Source: CAWEHU01 sp963808965
GTDB lineage: Bacteria; Pseudomonadota; Alphaproteobacteria; Acetobacterales; Acetobacteraceae
Assembly: GCA_963808965.1 (NCBI GenBank)
Contig: CAWEHU010000030.1
Span: forward strand, 62,001 to 126,000
Reading direction: 5' to 3'
DNA: 64,000 bases
Shown here in pieces: positions 18,249 through 27,739 of the stretch. Position 1 is the stretch's first letter; each line of letters opens with the position of its first letter. Below the pieces are notes generated by a model that saw nothing but the letters and a program-made list of their open reading frames with translations, searched no databases and was not told the origin of the DNA. The translations under genes were made by a program, and so were the position numbers.

Positions 18249-21200
18249 TGGGCTTTAATCTCTCCGAATGGGCGCTCGAGCACCGCTCCTTCGTCGTCTA
18301 TTGCATGATCGCCTCGATCATCGCGGGCGTGATCTCGTTCTACCGTCTCGGCAGCAACGAGGATCCCGCCTTCGTCATCAAGACGATGGTGGTGCAGGCC
18401 GCCTGGCCCGGCGCCACCCTCAACGACACGCTCGCCAGGTCACGGAGCGGCTCGAACGCACGTTGCAGGAGACGCCCGCGCCTCGACTTCCTCCGCAGCT
18501 TCACCCGCCCAGGCGTGACCACGATCTTCGTCAACCTGAAGGGCGAGACGACCGCCGCGCGAGGTGCCCGACATCTGGTACCATGTCCGCAAGAGCGTCG
18601 CCGACATGCGCCACACCTTGCCGGCGGGCGTCGTCGGGCCGGGCTTCAATGACGAGTTCGGCGACACGTTCGGCATTATCTACGCCTTCACTGCCGACGG
18701 CTTCACCCATCGCGAGCTGCGAGACCATGTCGAGGACATGCGCTCGCGGCTCTTGCAGGTGCCGGACGTTTCCAAGATCGAGATCCTCGGCGCCCAGGAC
18801 GAGCGGATCTTCGTCGAGTTCTCGATGCGGCAGCTCGCGACGCTCGGGATCGACCGGTCGGCCCTGATCGCGGCGCTACAGGCGCAGAACATTGTCAGCC
18901 CGGCCGGCACGTACAGACGGGCAACGAAAAGCTGCTGCTCCGCGTTTCCGGCGCGTTCGAGTCCGAGGAGGACATCCGCGCGGTCAACTTCGTTGCGAAC
19001 GGCCGCCTGATCCGGCTGCGCGACATCGCCGAGGTGCATCGCGGCTATCGCCGATCCGCCGCAGCCCCTGTTCCGGGTGAACGGCAAGCCGGCCATCGGC
19101 CTCGCCATCGCCATGCGCGAAGGCGGCGACATTCTGGCCCTTGGCCGCAACGTCGAGCGGGTGATGCACGAGGTCACGCCGACCTGCCCATCGGCATCGA
19201 GCCGGTGCTGGTGGCCGACCAGCCCCAAGTGGTCGAGCACGCCATCCACGACTTCACGAGCTCGCTGTGGCAGGCATCGCCATCATCATGGTGGTCAGCT
19301 TCATCAGCCTCGGCGTGCGTGCCGGCACCGTCGTCGCGCTGTCGATCCCGCTCGACGCATCGCCATCGTGTTCCCGATCATGGAGTTTCTCGGGATCGAC
19401 CTGCAGCGCATCTCGCTCGGGGCGCTCATCATCGCGCTCGGCCTGCTGGTCGATGACGCGATGACCACGATCGATGTGATGATCTCGCGCCTGGCCGCGG
19501 GCGACAGCAAGCCCCAGGCCGCGGCCTTCGCCTACGAGAGCCTGGCCTTTCCAATGCTAACGGGTTCCTTCATCACGGCGGCGGGGTTCGTGCCCATCGG
19601 CTTCGCCCGCAGCTCGGCGGGCGAGTACACATTCTCGATCTTCGTCGTCGTCGGCGTCACCCTCATGATCTCCTGGGTCGTCGCCGTCGTCTTCGCGCCC
19701 TTGCTGGGCGTGGCGATTCTCGCCAAGCCGAAGAAGGCCGCGGCCGACAAGCCCAGCGTGGTCATTCGCGGCTTTCGCGGCTTCCTCTTGGCGGCGATGC
19801 GGATGCGATGGCTCACCATCGGCATAACGCTCGCCTGCTTCGTCGTCTCGCTGCTCGCCGTGCCGCTGGTGCCGCGGCAATTCTTCCCGCCGTCGGACCG
19901 TCCCGATCTCATGGTCGATCTCAGATTGCCGCAGAACGCCTCGATCTACGCCAGCGACGAGGTGGCGGCGCGGGTGGACAAGCTACTCGCGGGCGATCCC
20001 GACGTGGCGCACTGGACCACCTATGTCGGCCGCGGCGCGATCCGCTTCTATCTGCCGCTCGACGTGCAGCTCGCCAACGACTTCTTCGCCCAGGTGGTCG
20101 TCGTCGCCAAGGACGTGGCCGCGCGGGAGCGGCTGCATCAGCACCTCGAGGCGGCGCTCGCGGAAAACTTCCCGGGCGTGGTCAGCCGCGTCTCGCCGCT
20201 GGGCCTCGGCCCGCCCGTGGGCTGGCCGGTGCAGTATCGCGTGAGCGGCCCCGATATAAGCGAGGTGCGCGACATCGCCCTGCGGCTCGCCGGCATCGTG
20301 AGCGCCAACGAGGGTGTGCGCCGGGTCAATTTCGACTGGATGGAGCCGGCCCGGACGGTGCGGATCAGCATCGACCAGGATCAGGCACGGCTGCTCGGCC
20401 TGAGCTCGCAGGCGCTCGCCTCGGTGATGAACACCGTAGTGACGGGAGCACCCGTCACGCAGGTGCGGGACGGCATTTATCTGGTCGATCTCGTCGTGCG
20501 CGCGACCGACGAGCAGCGGGTCTCCCTTGCCACTTTGCGCTCCTTGCAGATCCCGCTGCCGAATGGACGCACGGTGCCGCTCAGCCAGGTCGCACGGTTT
20601 GAGTTCCAGCAGGAGTTCCCCTTGGTGTGGCGCCGCGACCGCGTGCCGACGCTCACCGTGCAGGCCGACGTGGCTCCCGGATCACTGCCCGAGGCCGTGG
20701 TCTCCGGTCTGGCGCCTGCGGTCGAGAAACTGAGCGCGAGCCTGCCCGCCTCGTATCACATCGCGGTAGGCGGCACCGTCGAGGAGAGCCAGAATTCGCA
20801 GGCGTCAGTGATGGCGGTGGTGCCGCTGATGCTGTTTCTCATGGTTACGTTCCTGATGATTCAGCTCCAGAGCTTCAACCTGCTGTTCATCGTGCTGAGC
20901 GTGGTGCCGATGGGGCTGATCGGCATCGTCGCCTCGCTGCTGCTGTTCAACCGACCGCTCGGGTTCGTCGCAATCCTCGGCATCCTAGCCCTTCTGGGAA
21001 TGATCGCCCGCAACGCCGTGATCCTGATCGAGCAGATCGAGGCGGAGAAGGCGCAAGGGCTGGGCATATGGGATGCCGTTGTCGAGGCGAGCCTCTCGCG
21101 CTTCCGTCCCATCATGCTGACGGCGGTCTCGACGGTTCTCGGGCTGATCCCGATCGCCGTCACCATCTTCTGGGGCCCAATGGCCTTCGCCATCATGGGT

Positions 21201-21317
21201 GGCTTGCTGGTCGCCACGGTGCTGACGCTGATCTTCCTGCCGGCGCTGTATGTGACGTGGTTCCGGGTCCGGGAACCCGCCAGTCGCGAGCGGGTACTGG
21301 CTTCCGGTGACGGCTGA
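18248..21317 (+). CDS. RND family efflux permease, several frameshifts in first third
   Basis: Inner-membrane proton-driven RND pump. Total span 3070 bases corresponds to about 1020 residues, the normal length. Start GTG at 18248 (GFNLSEWALEHRSFVVY). From 19.4 kb to the stop the frame is intact: helix 4 with LGLLVDDAMTTIDVM carries the paired aspartates of the proton relay, and the second half has PVGWPVQYRVSG, the periplasmic docking loops and a C-terminal helix set ending IFLPALYVTWFRV. Between about 18430 and 19370 at least six single-base frame changes occur, yet each segment continues the family alignment. Resembles the heavy-metal/multidrug VmeB-like branch; substrate unknown. No outer-membrane TolC gene follows. 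Confidence 0.75.
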
Positions 21318-21331
21318 GGCGGCCCGCAGGT

Positions 21332-22597
21332 TCATCGCTTCGGGCCGGTTTCTCCGAGTTCCGGCTGGGCCTCCCAAGAATCGAGAGGGTCGTGCGCGAG
21401 CGGCGCCGCTTGCGGAGCCAGCACATCGAATGTCCGTGCAAGAGGGCGCGGCGCCGCGCTCGTGAGGCTGCCGCTTGCGGCCAGGAAAGCCAGGACGAGC
21501 GCCGTGCCGGCCATGAAATAGAGCACGCCGTCAATGCCGAAACCCGCCATGACGGTCGCGCCGATGAGAGGGCCGAGCACCGAGCCAATGCCGCTGACCA
21601 GGATGAGCCGGCCACTGACCGCGACCACCCGATCCTGCGGCATACGGTCGTGCGCGTGCGCGACGCAGACCGGATACAGCGTCGACATGAAGCCGCCGAG
21701 CAAAGCCGCCAACGGCAGGACGAAGGGCCGCGAATATGGCAGGAAGATCAGGGCTACGGCGGTGGCCGCGAGGCCGATGCCGAGTGCCGCCAGCACGAGA
21801 CGTCGGTCGAGCCGGTCCGAAAGCCGGCCGACCGGAATCTGGAACGCCAGTCCGCCGAGCACGGCGACCAGCATGAAGAGCGCGATGGTCTCGCGTGCGA
21901 TGTGTTCGCCCTGCATCCACGCCGGAACGAGCGCATAGAAGGAGCTGGTAATGACACCGCTCAGCACGCAGCCGGCGACCGCGACGGGCGCGGCGCGCGA
22001 GAGCTGGCCGTAGGGCAACCTCGCGACCACGGTCACTCGAGGCGGCTCGGCCCTCGTGGTGCTTACGAGCACCAGAGCCACGGCGAACAGGGCGACGATC
22101 GCGTTGAAAGGTGTTTCCGACTCGACCTGGACCCGACCGATGAGGAGCTGTCCCAGCGCGAGGGCCACGAAGGTGCCGACCATGTAGATCGAGAACACTC
22201 CTCCGCGCTGGGCTGGACTGGCCTTGGCGTTGAGCCAGCTCTCGGTGGTGACGAAAAGCCCGGCGCAGCCGAACCCGATGATCGCGCGCAGGATCAGCCA
22301 CGGCAGCGGGCCGCTCAAAAGCGGCATGGCCGCGGTCGCGGCAGCAACCAAGCCCGCGAAGGCGGCATAGGCGCGGATATGACCAACTCGCTCGATGATC
22401 CCTCCGCAGCGGAGGGCGCTGATCGTAAAGCCAGCGAAGTAGCTGCTGAGCACGAGGCCGGCCAGTGTCGGACCGAAATCCTCGGCCGCGACACGCAGCG
22501 AAAAGAACGTGCCGAAGAAGCCGTTGGCAAGCTGAACGACGCTCGTCGCGATGATGAGCGTTCCAATCTCCGTACGCATGGACCCGCTGGATCGCAT
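21332..22597 (-). CDS. MFS transporter, YcaD-like
   Basis: About 421 residues with 12 hydrophobic segments. The start at 22597 is set by GGGGAAGGA eight bases upstream. Family features include GRLSDRLDRR in the central loop, the helix 5 motif FVTTESWLNAKA characteristic of YcaD-like transporters, and a second-half GGFMSTLYPVCVAHAHDR. A 45-residue hydrophilic tail follows the last helix. Substrate unknown. Convergent with the RND pump; only 14 bases separate the stops. Confidence 0.8.
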   Translation of the reverse strand: MRSSGSMRTEIGTLIIATSVVQLANGFFGTFFSLRVAAEDFGPTLAGLVLSSYFAGFTISALRCGGIIERVGHIRAYAAFAGLVAAATAAMPLLSGPLPWLILRAIIGFGCAGLFVTTESWLNAKASPAQRGGVFSIYMVGTFVALALGQLLIGRVQVESETPFNAIVALFAVALVLVSTTRAEPPRVTVVARLPYGQLSRAAPVAVAGCVLSGVITSSFYALVPAWMQGEHIARETIALFMLVAVLGGLAFQIPVGRLSDRLDRRLVLAALGIGLAATAVALIFLPYSRPFVLPLAALLGGFMSTLYPVCVAHAHDRMPQDRVVAVSGRLILVSGIGSVLGPLIGATVMAGFGIDGVLYFMAGTALVLAFLAASGSLTSAAPRPLARTFDVLAPQAAPLAHDPLDSWEAQPELGETGPKR

Positions 22598-22813
22598 CCG
22601 TCGTTCCTTCCCCGCTGATCGGCGGAGGTGTGTCACACCCGCGCCGGCGCCGCACACTCAGGACGGTATGGACCTAATGGGCTCGGCGGCTATCGCGCCG
22701 GATTCGGACGAAGGCCGCTGGCGCGTCGAATGCACGAACGCCTCGAAGGAGCGACGCTTGGCCCTTACGCTCAATTCGTTGCACCTTGATGAGATCAAAA
22801 GCTCCCGCAGCAC

Positions 22814-23552
22814 TCACTCCCAAAACGCTTCGACGATCGTGTTGTCCTCATCCAGAATCAAGGTGAGGCGGTTCGGATTTTCCTCGGCACCCCTAATTCC
22901 GTCGGAAGGCGTGACCACACGTACGATCTTCGGCAGCTCGTCTCGGCTGATGGCGCCAGGTGAGCCGGGCTGTCCCTGTCCCTCGAGGCCAAGCTTTCTC
23001 CCCACGCAGTCCTTGCAGTCGTTGACGTGGAGCGTGGCGTGACCGCTGCCCGGTATCTGCTTCACCGTCACTGCGTTTTCCGAGGCACGGACGCGCACGC
23101 CTTTGAACGCTTGACCCGGAGCGAGCGGAAAGATCGCATCTATCGGGACAAAGCCGCCGGCATTTTGCGACTGTTGCGGAGGAGTGGCGATCAGCTCCAG
23201 ATCGAGGATGTCGTCGGCGGGCTTGCCGGCGTAGGTCGGGACCAGTTGCGGCGCGCTCCAGCCCTGGGACGCGCGCGAATCCGGTCGCGCGCACGATATC
23301 GAGCCTGGGTTCGGCAGCGGTGCGCAAAATCTCCACATCGGTGACGAACAGCACCGGGAGATCCGCCGAGGGGGCGGCTTCGGGTGCCGATTCAGATGCA
23401 TCCACCTGCCCCGGGCCGGCGCCAACGTAAGCCGGCGCCGAGCTTGAGGCCGGAGGAGGAAGGTTTGTTTGGGCGATGGCGAGCCCGATCACGCTTGCCT
23501 GTATCGCGGCGCTGATCGTGAGCGAAGCTACCCCGCGCGACATTATCTTCAT
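22814..23552 (-). CDS. Secreted protein of a GRRM cluster, unknown family, one frameshift
   Basis: Third gene of the RiPP operon, 23 bases after grrM; conceptual length 245 residues. It starts MKIMSRGVASLT with GGGGAG upstream of ATG 23552 and has a signal peptide ending near LAIAQTN. A Pro/Ala/Ser-rich linker is followed by a beta-rich domain: VEILRTAAEPRLDIVRATGF, then in the next frame ASQGWSAPQLVPTYAGKPAD, FVPIDAIFPLAPG, an N-D-C-K-D-C pair, and the C-terminal LTLILDEDNTIVEAFWE. One extra base in a GCGCGCG run near 23272 explains the frame change. GRRM loci commonly carry a periplasmic binding-like protein (GrrP); this protein does not look like that fold, and I cannot name it. Confidence 0.65.
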
Positions 23553-23575
23553 GCTCCACTCCCCAGTTACGGTCC

Positions 23576-24760
23576 TTACCCACGCGCCCCGGCCGGCTTG
23601 CGCTGCACGCCGCGCCGGCCCGAACCGTCCTGGGCCGACGCACTCAGCGCCGCGCGGTCGATCGCGTCGAGCACGAGATCGGTCGTCCGCATCTTTGTCA
23701 GCCGGCAATACATCGTCTCGGTGCTGGCGAAGCTGCCGTTCTCGGCCAGCTTGTTGACCGGCTCCCCGCCGCCGCACACGCTGAAATACTGACAGCTCTC
23801 CCGGCACATCTCCACGCCTGCTTCGATGTCGCGCAGCATGCGTGCGAGATTCGGCAAATCCGCAAGGTCGGTCAGGGCGTCGCGATTGATGTTGCCGAGC
23901 AGAAAGTCGCCGTATTCGGCGTTTTTCAGCCCGAGCAGTTCGGGCGAGAATGTCGCGATGTTTCCGCTCCAGTCCATGTTGACGGTCGCGAAGGGCTCGG
24001 TGAGCTGATTCCCGAACGGGGTATCTTCGGGGCGTATCACTTGCTCGATCGCGTGCTCGATTTCGCGAATGAAGTTGATCCGGCCAGGAGCGGCGGCGGA
24101 CAGGCGCCAGAACTCGCTGAGGAACCGGTAGTAGGCGATCTCGGCGTCGGCGTGAGCGAAGGTTGCCGAGACATGGTCGCCTTCCGACTCCTCGACGTTG
24201 AAGCAGACTTCCTCGATTCCCTCCGCGAGATAGAAGCCGAACAATTCGCCAGGGCTGACCATGCTGGCTGGTGACAGAACCGAAATCACGTGGAATGGCA
24301 CACCGGCCCGTCGTAGCATCCGAATCCCGGCGATGGTCTTGTCGAAAGTGCCGCCGCCCGCGCGCGTCCGGCGATGGCGGTCGTGCAAGTGCTTCGGCCC
24401 GTCGATGCTGACCCCGACACTGACGCGCTCCTCGGCGAAGAAGGCGCACCATGCCTCGTTGACCAGGGTTCCGTTGGTCTGAAAGGAATGCGTGACGGCC
24501 AGCCCGTCCGGCTTCAGCGCGTCGATGGTCCGGAAGGCGTCGCGATAGAACGAGGGGGGCAAGACCAGGGGCTCGCCGGCGTGCCAAACGACCGAAAGGC
24601 AGTCACGAACCCAGCCCGACGCGAAAACTTGAGAGAACAGGTTGACGAGGGTCTGTTTCGACACGACGGCCTTCGTGTTCCGGCCAGGAAGATAGCAGTA
24701 GGTGCAATCGATGTTGCAGAACGGGGTGGGCTGGATGACGAGCAAACCTATCCGGGGCAC
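23576..24760 (-). CDS. grrM: Radical SAM/SPASM maturase, GRRM type
   Basis: 394 residues from GTG 24760, chosen because GAGGGG lies four bases upstream and because the family begins just before the radical SAM motif. The motif FCNIDCTYCYLP (Cys 15, 19, 22) binds the SAM-cleaving 4Fe-4S cluster; HAGEP (residues 60-64) is the GGEP-type SAM contact. The C-terminal SPASM region has C319, C323, C329-GGG and C352, fitting an auxiliary cluster. Length and the QPTPFCN start match the GRRM-system maturases that act on glycine-rich repeat precursors; related enzymes join an aromatic side chain to the third residue of a short motif. The precursor gene ends 31 bases upstream and the secreted partner begins 23 bases downstream. 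Confidence 0.85.
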   Translation of the reverse strand: MPRIGLLVIQPTPFCNIDCTYCYLPGRNTKAVVSKQTLVNLFSQVFASGWVRDCLSVVWHAGEPLVLPPSFYRDAFRTIDALKPDGLAVTHSFQTNGTLVNEAWCAFFAEERVSVGVSIDGPKHLHDRHRRTRAGGGTFDKTIAGIRMLRRAGVPFHVISVLSPASMVSPGELFGFYLAEGIEEVCFNVEESEGDHVSATFAHADAEIAYYRFLSEFWRLSAAAPGRINFIREIEHAIEQVIRPEDTPFGNQLTEPFATVNMDWSGNIATFSPELLGLKNAEYGDFLLGNINRDALTDLADLPNLARMLRDIEAGVEMCRESCQYFSVCGGGEPVNKLAENGSFASTETMYCRLTKMRTTDLVLDAIDRAALSASAQDGSGRRGVQRKPAGARG

Positions 24761-24791
24761 GGTGCCCCTCGCGGCCTGCCGAATGGAACAC

Positions 24792-25145
24792 TCACCAGTT
24801 GCGCCAAAAGTTGTTCCACGGGGGTCGCACGTTGCGCCAGTTGTTCCACGCCGGCCGCCCCCAGCCCCAGCCGGGGCGGCGCCCCCATCCGAAATTGTTC
24901 CAGCGATTGCCCCAGGCAAGCTGGAAGTTAGGATCGCCCGGCTTGGCCGCGCCCTGCGGTCCGGTCACCGCGAACACCGCTTCACGAATGGCGGCAAGCC
25001 GTTCCGAGACTGGCGAGCCAGACGAGGCGGCCGGACGCTCGGCGGCAGCGCCCGGCAAGGACGAGCCGAGCAGCAAGGAAGCTCCGACCGCGCCCACCGG
25101 AACAACACGCGACATGATTTTGAGGTATCTTTGCCGCAGCCGCAT
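24792..25145 (-). CDS. grrA: GRRM-type RiPP precursor peptide
   Basis: 117 residues from ATG 25145, which follows GGGGGAAGG by four bases; an ATG 18 bases upstream is less likely. N-terminus: basic stretch then a hydrophobic segment to about residue 35 (PGAAA), resembling a signal peptide. Residues 45-60 (PVSERLAAIREAVF) look like a helical leader recognition segment. Residues 77-117 are a core of Trp, Gly, Asn, Arg and Pro holding W-x-N at 78-80, 82-84, 100-102, 103-105, 110-112 and 114-116, and W-x-R at 87-89 and 95-97. Such triplets are the reported substrate motif for cyclophane-forming maturases. First gene of the three-gene operon. Confidence 0.8.
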   Translation of the reverse strand: MRLRQRYLKIMSRVVPVGAVGASLLLGSSLPGAAAERPAASSGSPVSERLAAIREAVFAVTGPQGAAKPGDPNFQLAWGNRWNNFGWGRRPGWGWGRPAWNNWRNVRPPWNNFWRNW

Positions 25146-25200
25146 CGAACCTTCCCCCGACATGTCTCAATTGTACGGCTAGGCGGATCAACACGTTCGA

Positions 25201-25229
25201 CGCTAACATGCGGCGATTGTGCAGGTCAA
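25201..25229 (-). promoter_or_regulatory. Possible promoter of the grr operon
   Basis: TTGACC (complement of 25224-25229) and TTAGCG (complement of 25201-25206) are spaced by 17 bases and lie about 60 bases upstream of the grrA start. The -35 match is good, the -10 match poor, so this is only a candidate. Confidence 0.3.
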
Positions 25230-25276
25230 ACCGTTCCAAATTCATTGCGAGCGTCCGTGGCGTAGACCGATGACCT

Positions 25277-26407
25277 TTACGGCGGAAACACCCAGGGCAC
25301 GAGAAGCACGCTCACGACCATGACGATGACCGCGAACGGCGCGCCGACGCGCACGAAGTCGGCAAAGGCATAGTTCCCTGGCTCCGCCACCAGCGTGTTC
25401 ACGGGCGAGGAGACCGGCGTCATGAAGGCGGTAGAGGCGGCCAACGCGACGATCATCGCAAACGGGTAGCGGGACGAATGGAGATCGTCCGCGATCGCGA
25501 GGGCGACCGGTGCCATTAGCACCGCGGTTGCGGTGTTGGATATAAAAAGGCCGAGCAGGGCGGTAACGAAAAACAAGCTCGCCAGCACCGCGTGAATGCC
25601 GGTGCCTCCCGTCAGCTTCAGCAGCATGTCGGCGGCCAGGTCGACACCCCCGGTTCGCTCCAGCGCCGTGGAGAACGGCAGCATCCCGACGATCAGTATG
25701 AGAACTGGCCAGTTGATCGAGCGATATGCGCTGGCGAGGTCGATGCAGCGCAGCGCGCCCATCAGAATGCACCCGATCAGCGCGGCCTGCACATTGGGAA
25801 CGACGCCGCTGACCATCAGCGCGATTACGAGCGCGAGGCAGAACAGCGCATGAGGCGCCCGTGCCGCGGCCGGGAGCACCTGTTCGAATTCGGCCGGCAA
25901 GTTGAGCAGGAGCAGATCCCGCCGCACCGACTGCACCCAGCGGATGTCGTTCCACGCGCCGACCACGAGAAGCGTGTCGCCGACCTTCAAGGGCTCGTGC
26001 AGGAAATCTCGGGCGAGCGTGGTACGGCCGCGTCGGACACCGACCACGGTGAGACCATAACTCGTGCGGAAGCGGCTTTCGATCACCGACTTGCTGACCA
26101 GCTCCGACTCTGCTGGAAGCATCAGCTCCGCCATGCCGATTTCCTGTGAGCGGTCGTTGACGTAGGCGCCCGAGAGCGGCAGTTCCTCGAGCGACAAGCG
26201 CTCCTGAAGCGCCTCGATGTTGGTTGTCGACCCGAACAGGTCGACAAACAGGACATCGCCGGCTTGCAGCTTAGTTTGCGGCAATGCGCGGACGATATCC
26301 GCCGCGAACCTGCCTTTACGTTCAATGGCCAGGATGTCAGCCCCGTGATTGCGGCGCGGGTTCAGTTCCTGAAGGGTTTTGCCGACCAGCGGCGACCGGT
26401 CCGTCAC
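25277..26407 (-). pseudogene. SLC13-family permease lacking its N-terminal membrane half
   Basis: 376 residues beginning inside the first TrkA-C-like domain (GTG 26407, TDRSPLVGKTLQELN). A second RCK_C-like domain follows (ELVSKSVIESRFRTSYGLTVVGVRRG), then about seven membrane helices with AYRSINWPVLILIVGM, SNTATAVLMAPVALAI and TPVSSPVNTLV, the last being the substrate/sodium loop. The normal first six helices, about 200 residues, are absent; upstream there is a stop and no hydrophobic coding sequence. A short ATG reading frame just upstream (at 26436) could join it with one indel but adds only a few residues. It is related to the permease at the left edge. Transport function is doubtful unless a partner supplies the missing half. 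Confidence 0.7.
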
Positions 26408-26890
26408 GCGAACCCGATATTCAGATCAGTGCTCATGGCCACGGTCCCCCGCCCTGCCTCTACATCTGTCTTGGGATGGACGCGCCTTTCCCTCCGGCGA
26501 AGCTAAGCTCCAGCTCCGGCAGGGTCGAGCGAGCGGCCGGGGACGACCGGCGGCATGTTCGGCATCGCCGGTCCCCGCTTACGGCCGCGAGACGGCTGAT
26601 GCGTTAAAACCGAGCCTGCTCGGGCGCTTGGACCCAACGACGTCCCCTCGCCTCATAGCGCCGCGCGCCCGGGAGTACGTCGAGCCAGAAAGTCAGGACA
26701 TACGAGAAGCAGGATAACGCCGGCGGTCTTCAAGCGTGCAAGATTGAGCGACCCTCTTTCGTCCCGCAGGATCGGTCTTTACTGCCAGTCGGAAGGCGGT
26801 CGCTTCCTGGCCGTAGTGGTGCCCAGGATCGTCGAGCTCACGCCTCTCGGTCACACCGTGCTGCGGGTGGTGTCTCGCCCTCGCTCCAAA
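26408..26890. other. Noncoding stretch upstream of the truncated permease
   Basis: I see no gene here. In particular, neither strand encodes the hydrophobic helices that the truncated SLC13 gene lacks, which argues that the missing part is deleted rather than merely out of frame. Confidence 0.45.
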
Positions 26891-27163
26891 TCACTTGTTC
26901 CAGGGGCTCTTGTAATTGGGGTCGTCAGATTGCCGACGTGTGTCATAGGCATTTTGGCTTTGGAGGTCCTGCTGGCGCAGTTGATGCTTGTGCCATTCAT
27001 GCCCGGCTATGCATCCGCCGACGGCACCCAAAACCCCGTGACCGGCCATGTGCCCGGCCACCGCACCGGCCGCGCCCCCCGATAGGCAGCCAACCGCGTG
27101 CGCTTTCGGGCTGACTGCGGCAAGGCTCAGCATGGCAAGGACGGCGAAGAATGTCGTGCGCAT
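26891..27163 (-). CDS. Small secreted glycine-zipper protein
   Basis: 90 residues. A signal peptide (MRTTFFAVLAMLSLAAV, cleavage probably at AHA/VG) is followed by a glycine-rich segment GGAAGAVAGHMAGHG and LGAVGGCIAGHEW, the spacing of small residues typical of glycine-zipper membrane insertion motifs. The remainder is polar and rich in Gln, Asp and Lys. Two cysteines could form a disulfide. Function unknown; similar small proteins are common in envelope stress regions. Confidence 0.6.
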   Translation of the reverse strand: MRTTFFAVLAMLSLAAVSPKAHAVGCLSGGAAGAVAGHMAGHGVLGAVGGCIAGHEWHKHQLRQQDLQSQNAYDTRRQSDDPNYKSPWNK

Positions 27164-27176
27164 CTATGGGCTGCTC

Positions 27177-27560
27177 CTACTCCGCATACGGTTGCTTGTG
27201 AAAGGCCATCACGTCCTTTCCGGAGACGAGGCGCAAGGTCTTCCCGCCGTTTTCGAGGGTGTATTTGTCCGTCTCCACGGTGGCGCGGCCGTGCTGCGGG
27301 CTGGTTTTGGCGGTCACCGGCTTGAACACGATCGTACCGGAAGTGTCATTTGCCTTCTTCTGGTCGTAGGTCCCGGCGAGTTCGGCGACGACCTTATCGT
27401 TCTGCACGGTCTGGCTGGACCAATGCCCATCGGCCAACACATCCATCGCGATCAGGACGTTGTGGCCGAGATCAGCCTGCCATTGTCCCGATACGCTTTC
27501 ATCGGCCATCGCCATCATTGGCGCGAGCGTAAGAATCGCAGCCAGGAGTGCCCCGCGCAT
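27177..27560 (-). CDS. Secreted protein of unknown function, beta-rich
   Basis: 127 residues with a signal peptide (LLAAILTLAPMMAMA, cleavage before DESV). The mature part of about 108 residues has no cysteine and alternates strand-like segments: SVSGQWQADLGHNVLIAMDV, VAELAGTYDQKK, SGTIVFKPVTAK and KTLRLVSGKDVMAF, suggestive of a small beta-barrel or lipocalin-like fold beginning with G-x-W. No family recognised. It lies 13 bases upstream of the glycine-zipper gene, so they may share a transcript. Confidence 0.55.
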   Translation of the reverse strand: MRGALLAAILTLAPMMAMADESVSGQWQADLGHNVLIAMDVLADGHWSSQTVQNDKVVAELAGTYDQKKANDTSGTIVFKPVTAKTSPQHGRATVETDKYTLENGGKTLRLVSGKDVMAFHKQPYAE

Positions 27561-27739
27561 TTTGTTTCTCCCTTACAACGCGCAGCAAACGCCGGGAAAA
27601 CGGCGCGGTTCCCGTCTCACTCAGGCGAGGAGCCTCAAGCCATGACATGTCATTAACTGGGGCGCTCAAGCCATATCGCGTCATCGCTCAAAAGTCGCAA
27701 GCACCACAACCGATGTAGGACAAGCCTGGTGTAGCTGGT

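Noticed and set aside
23000..23030. C-x-x-C pair in the secreted RiPP-cluster protein considered as a cytochrome c heme site
   Set aside because: The residue after the second Cys is Val, not His.
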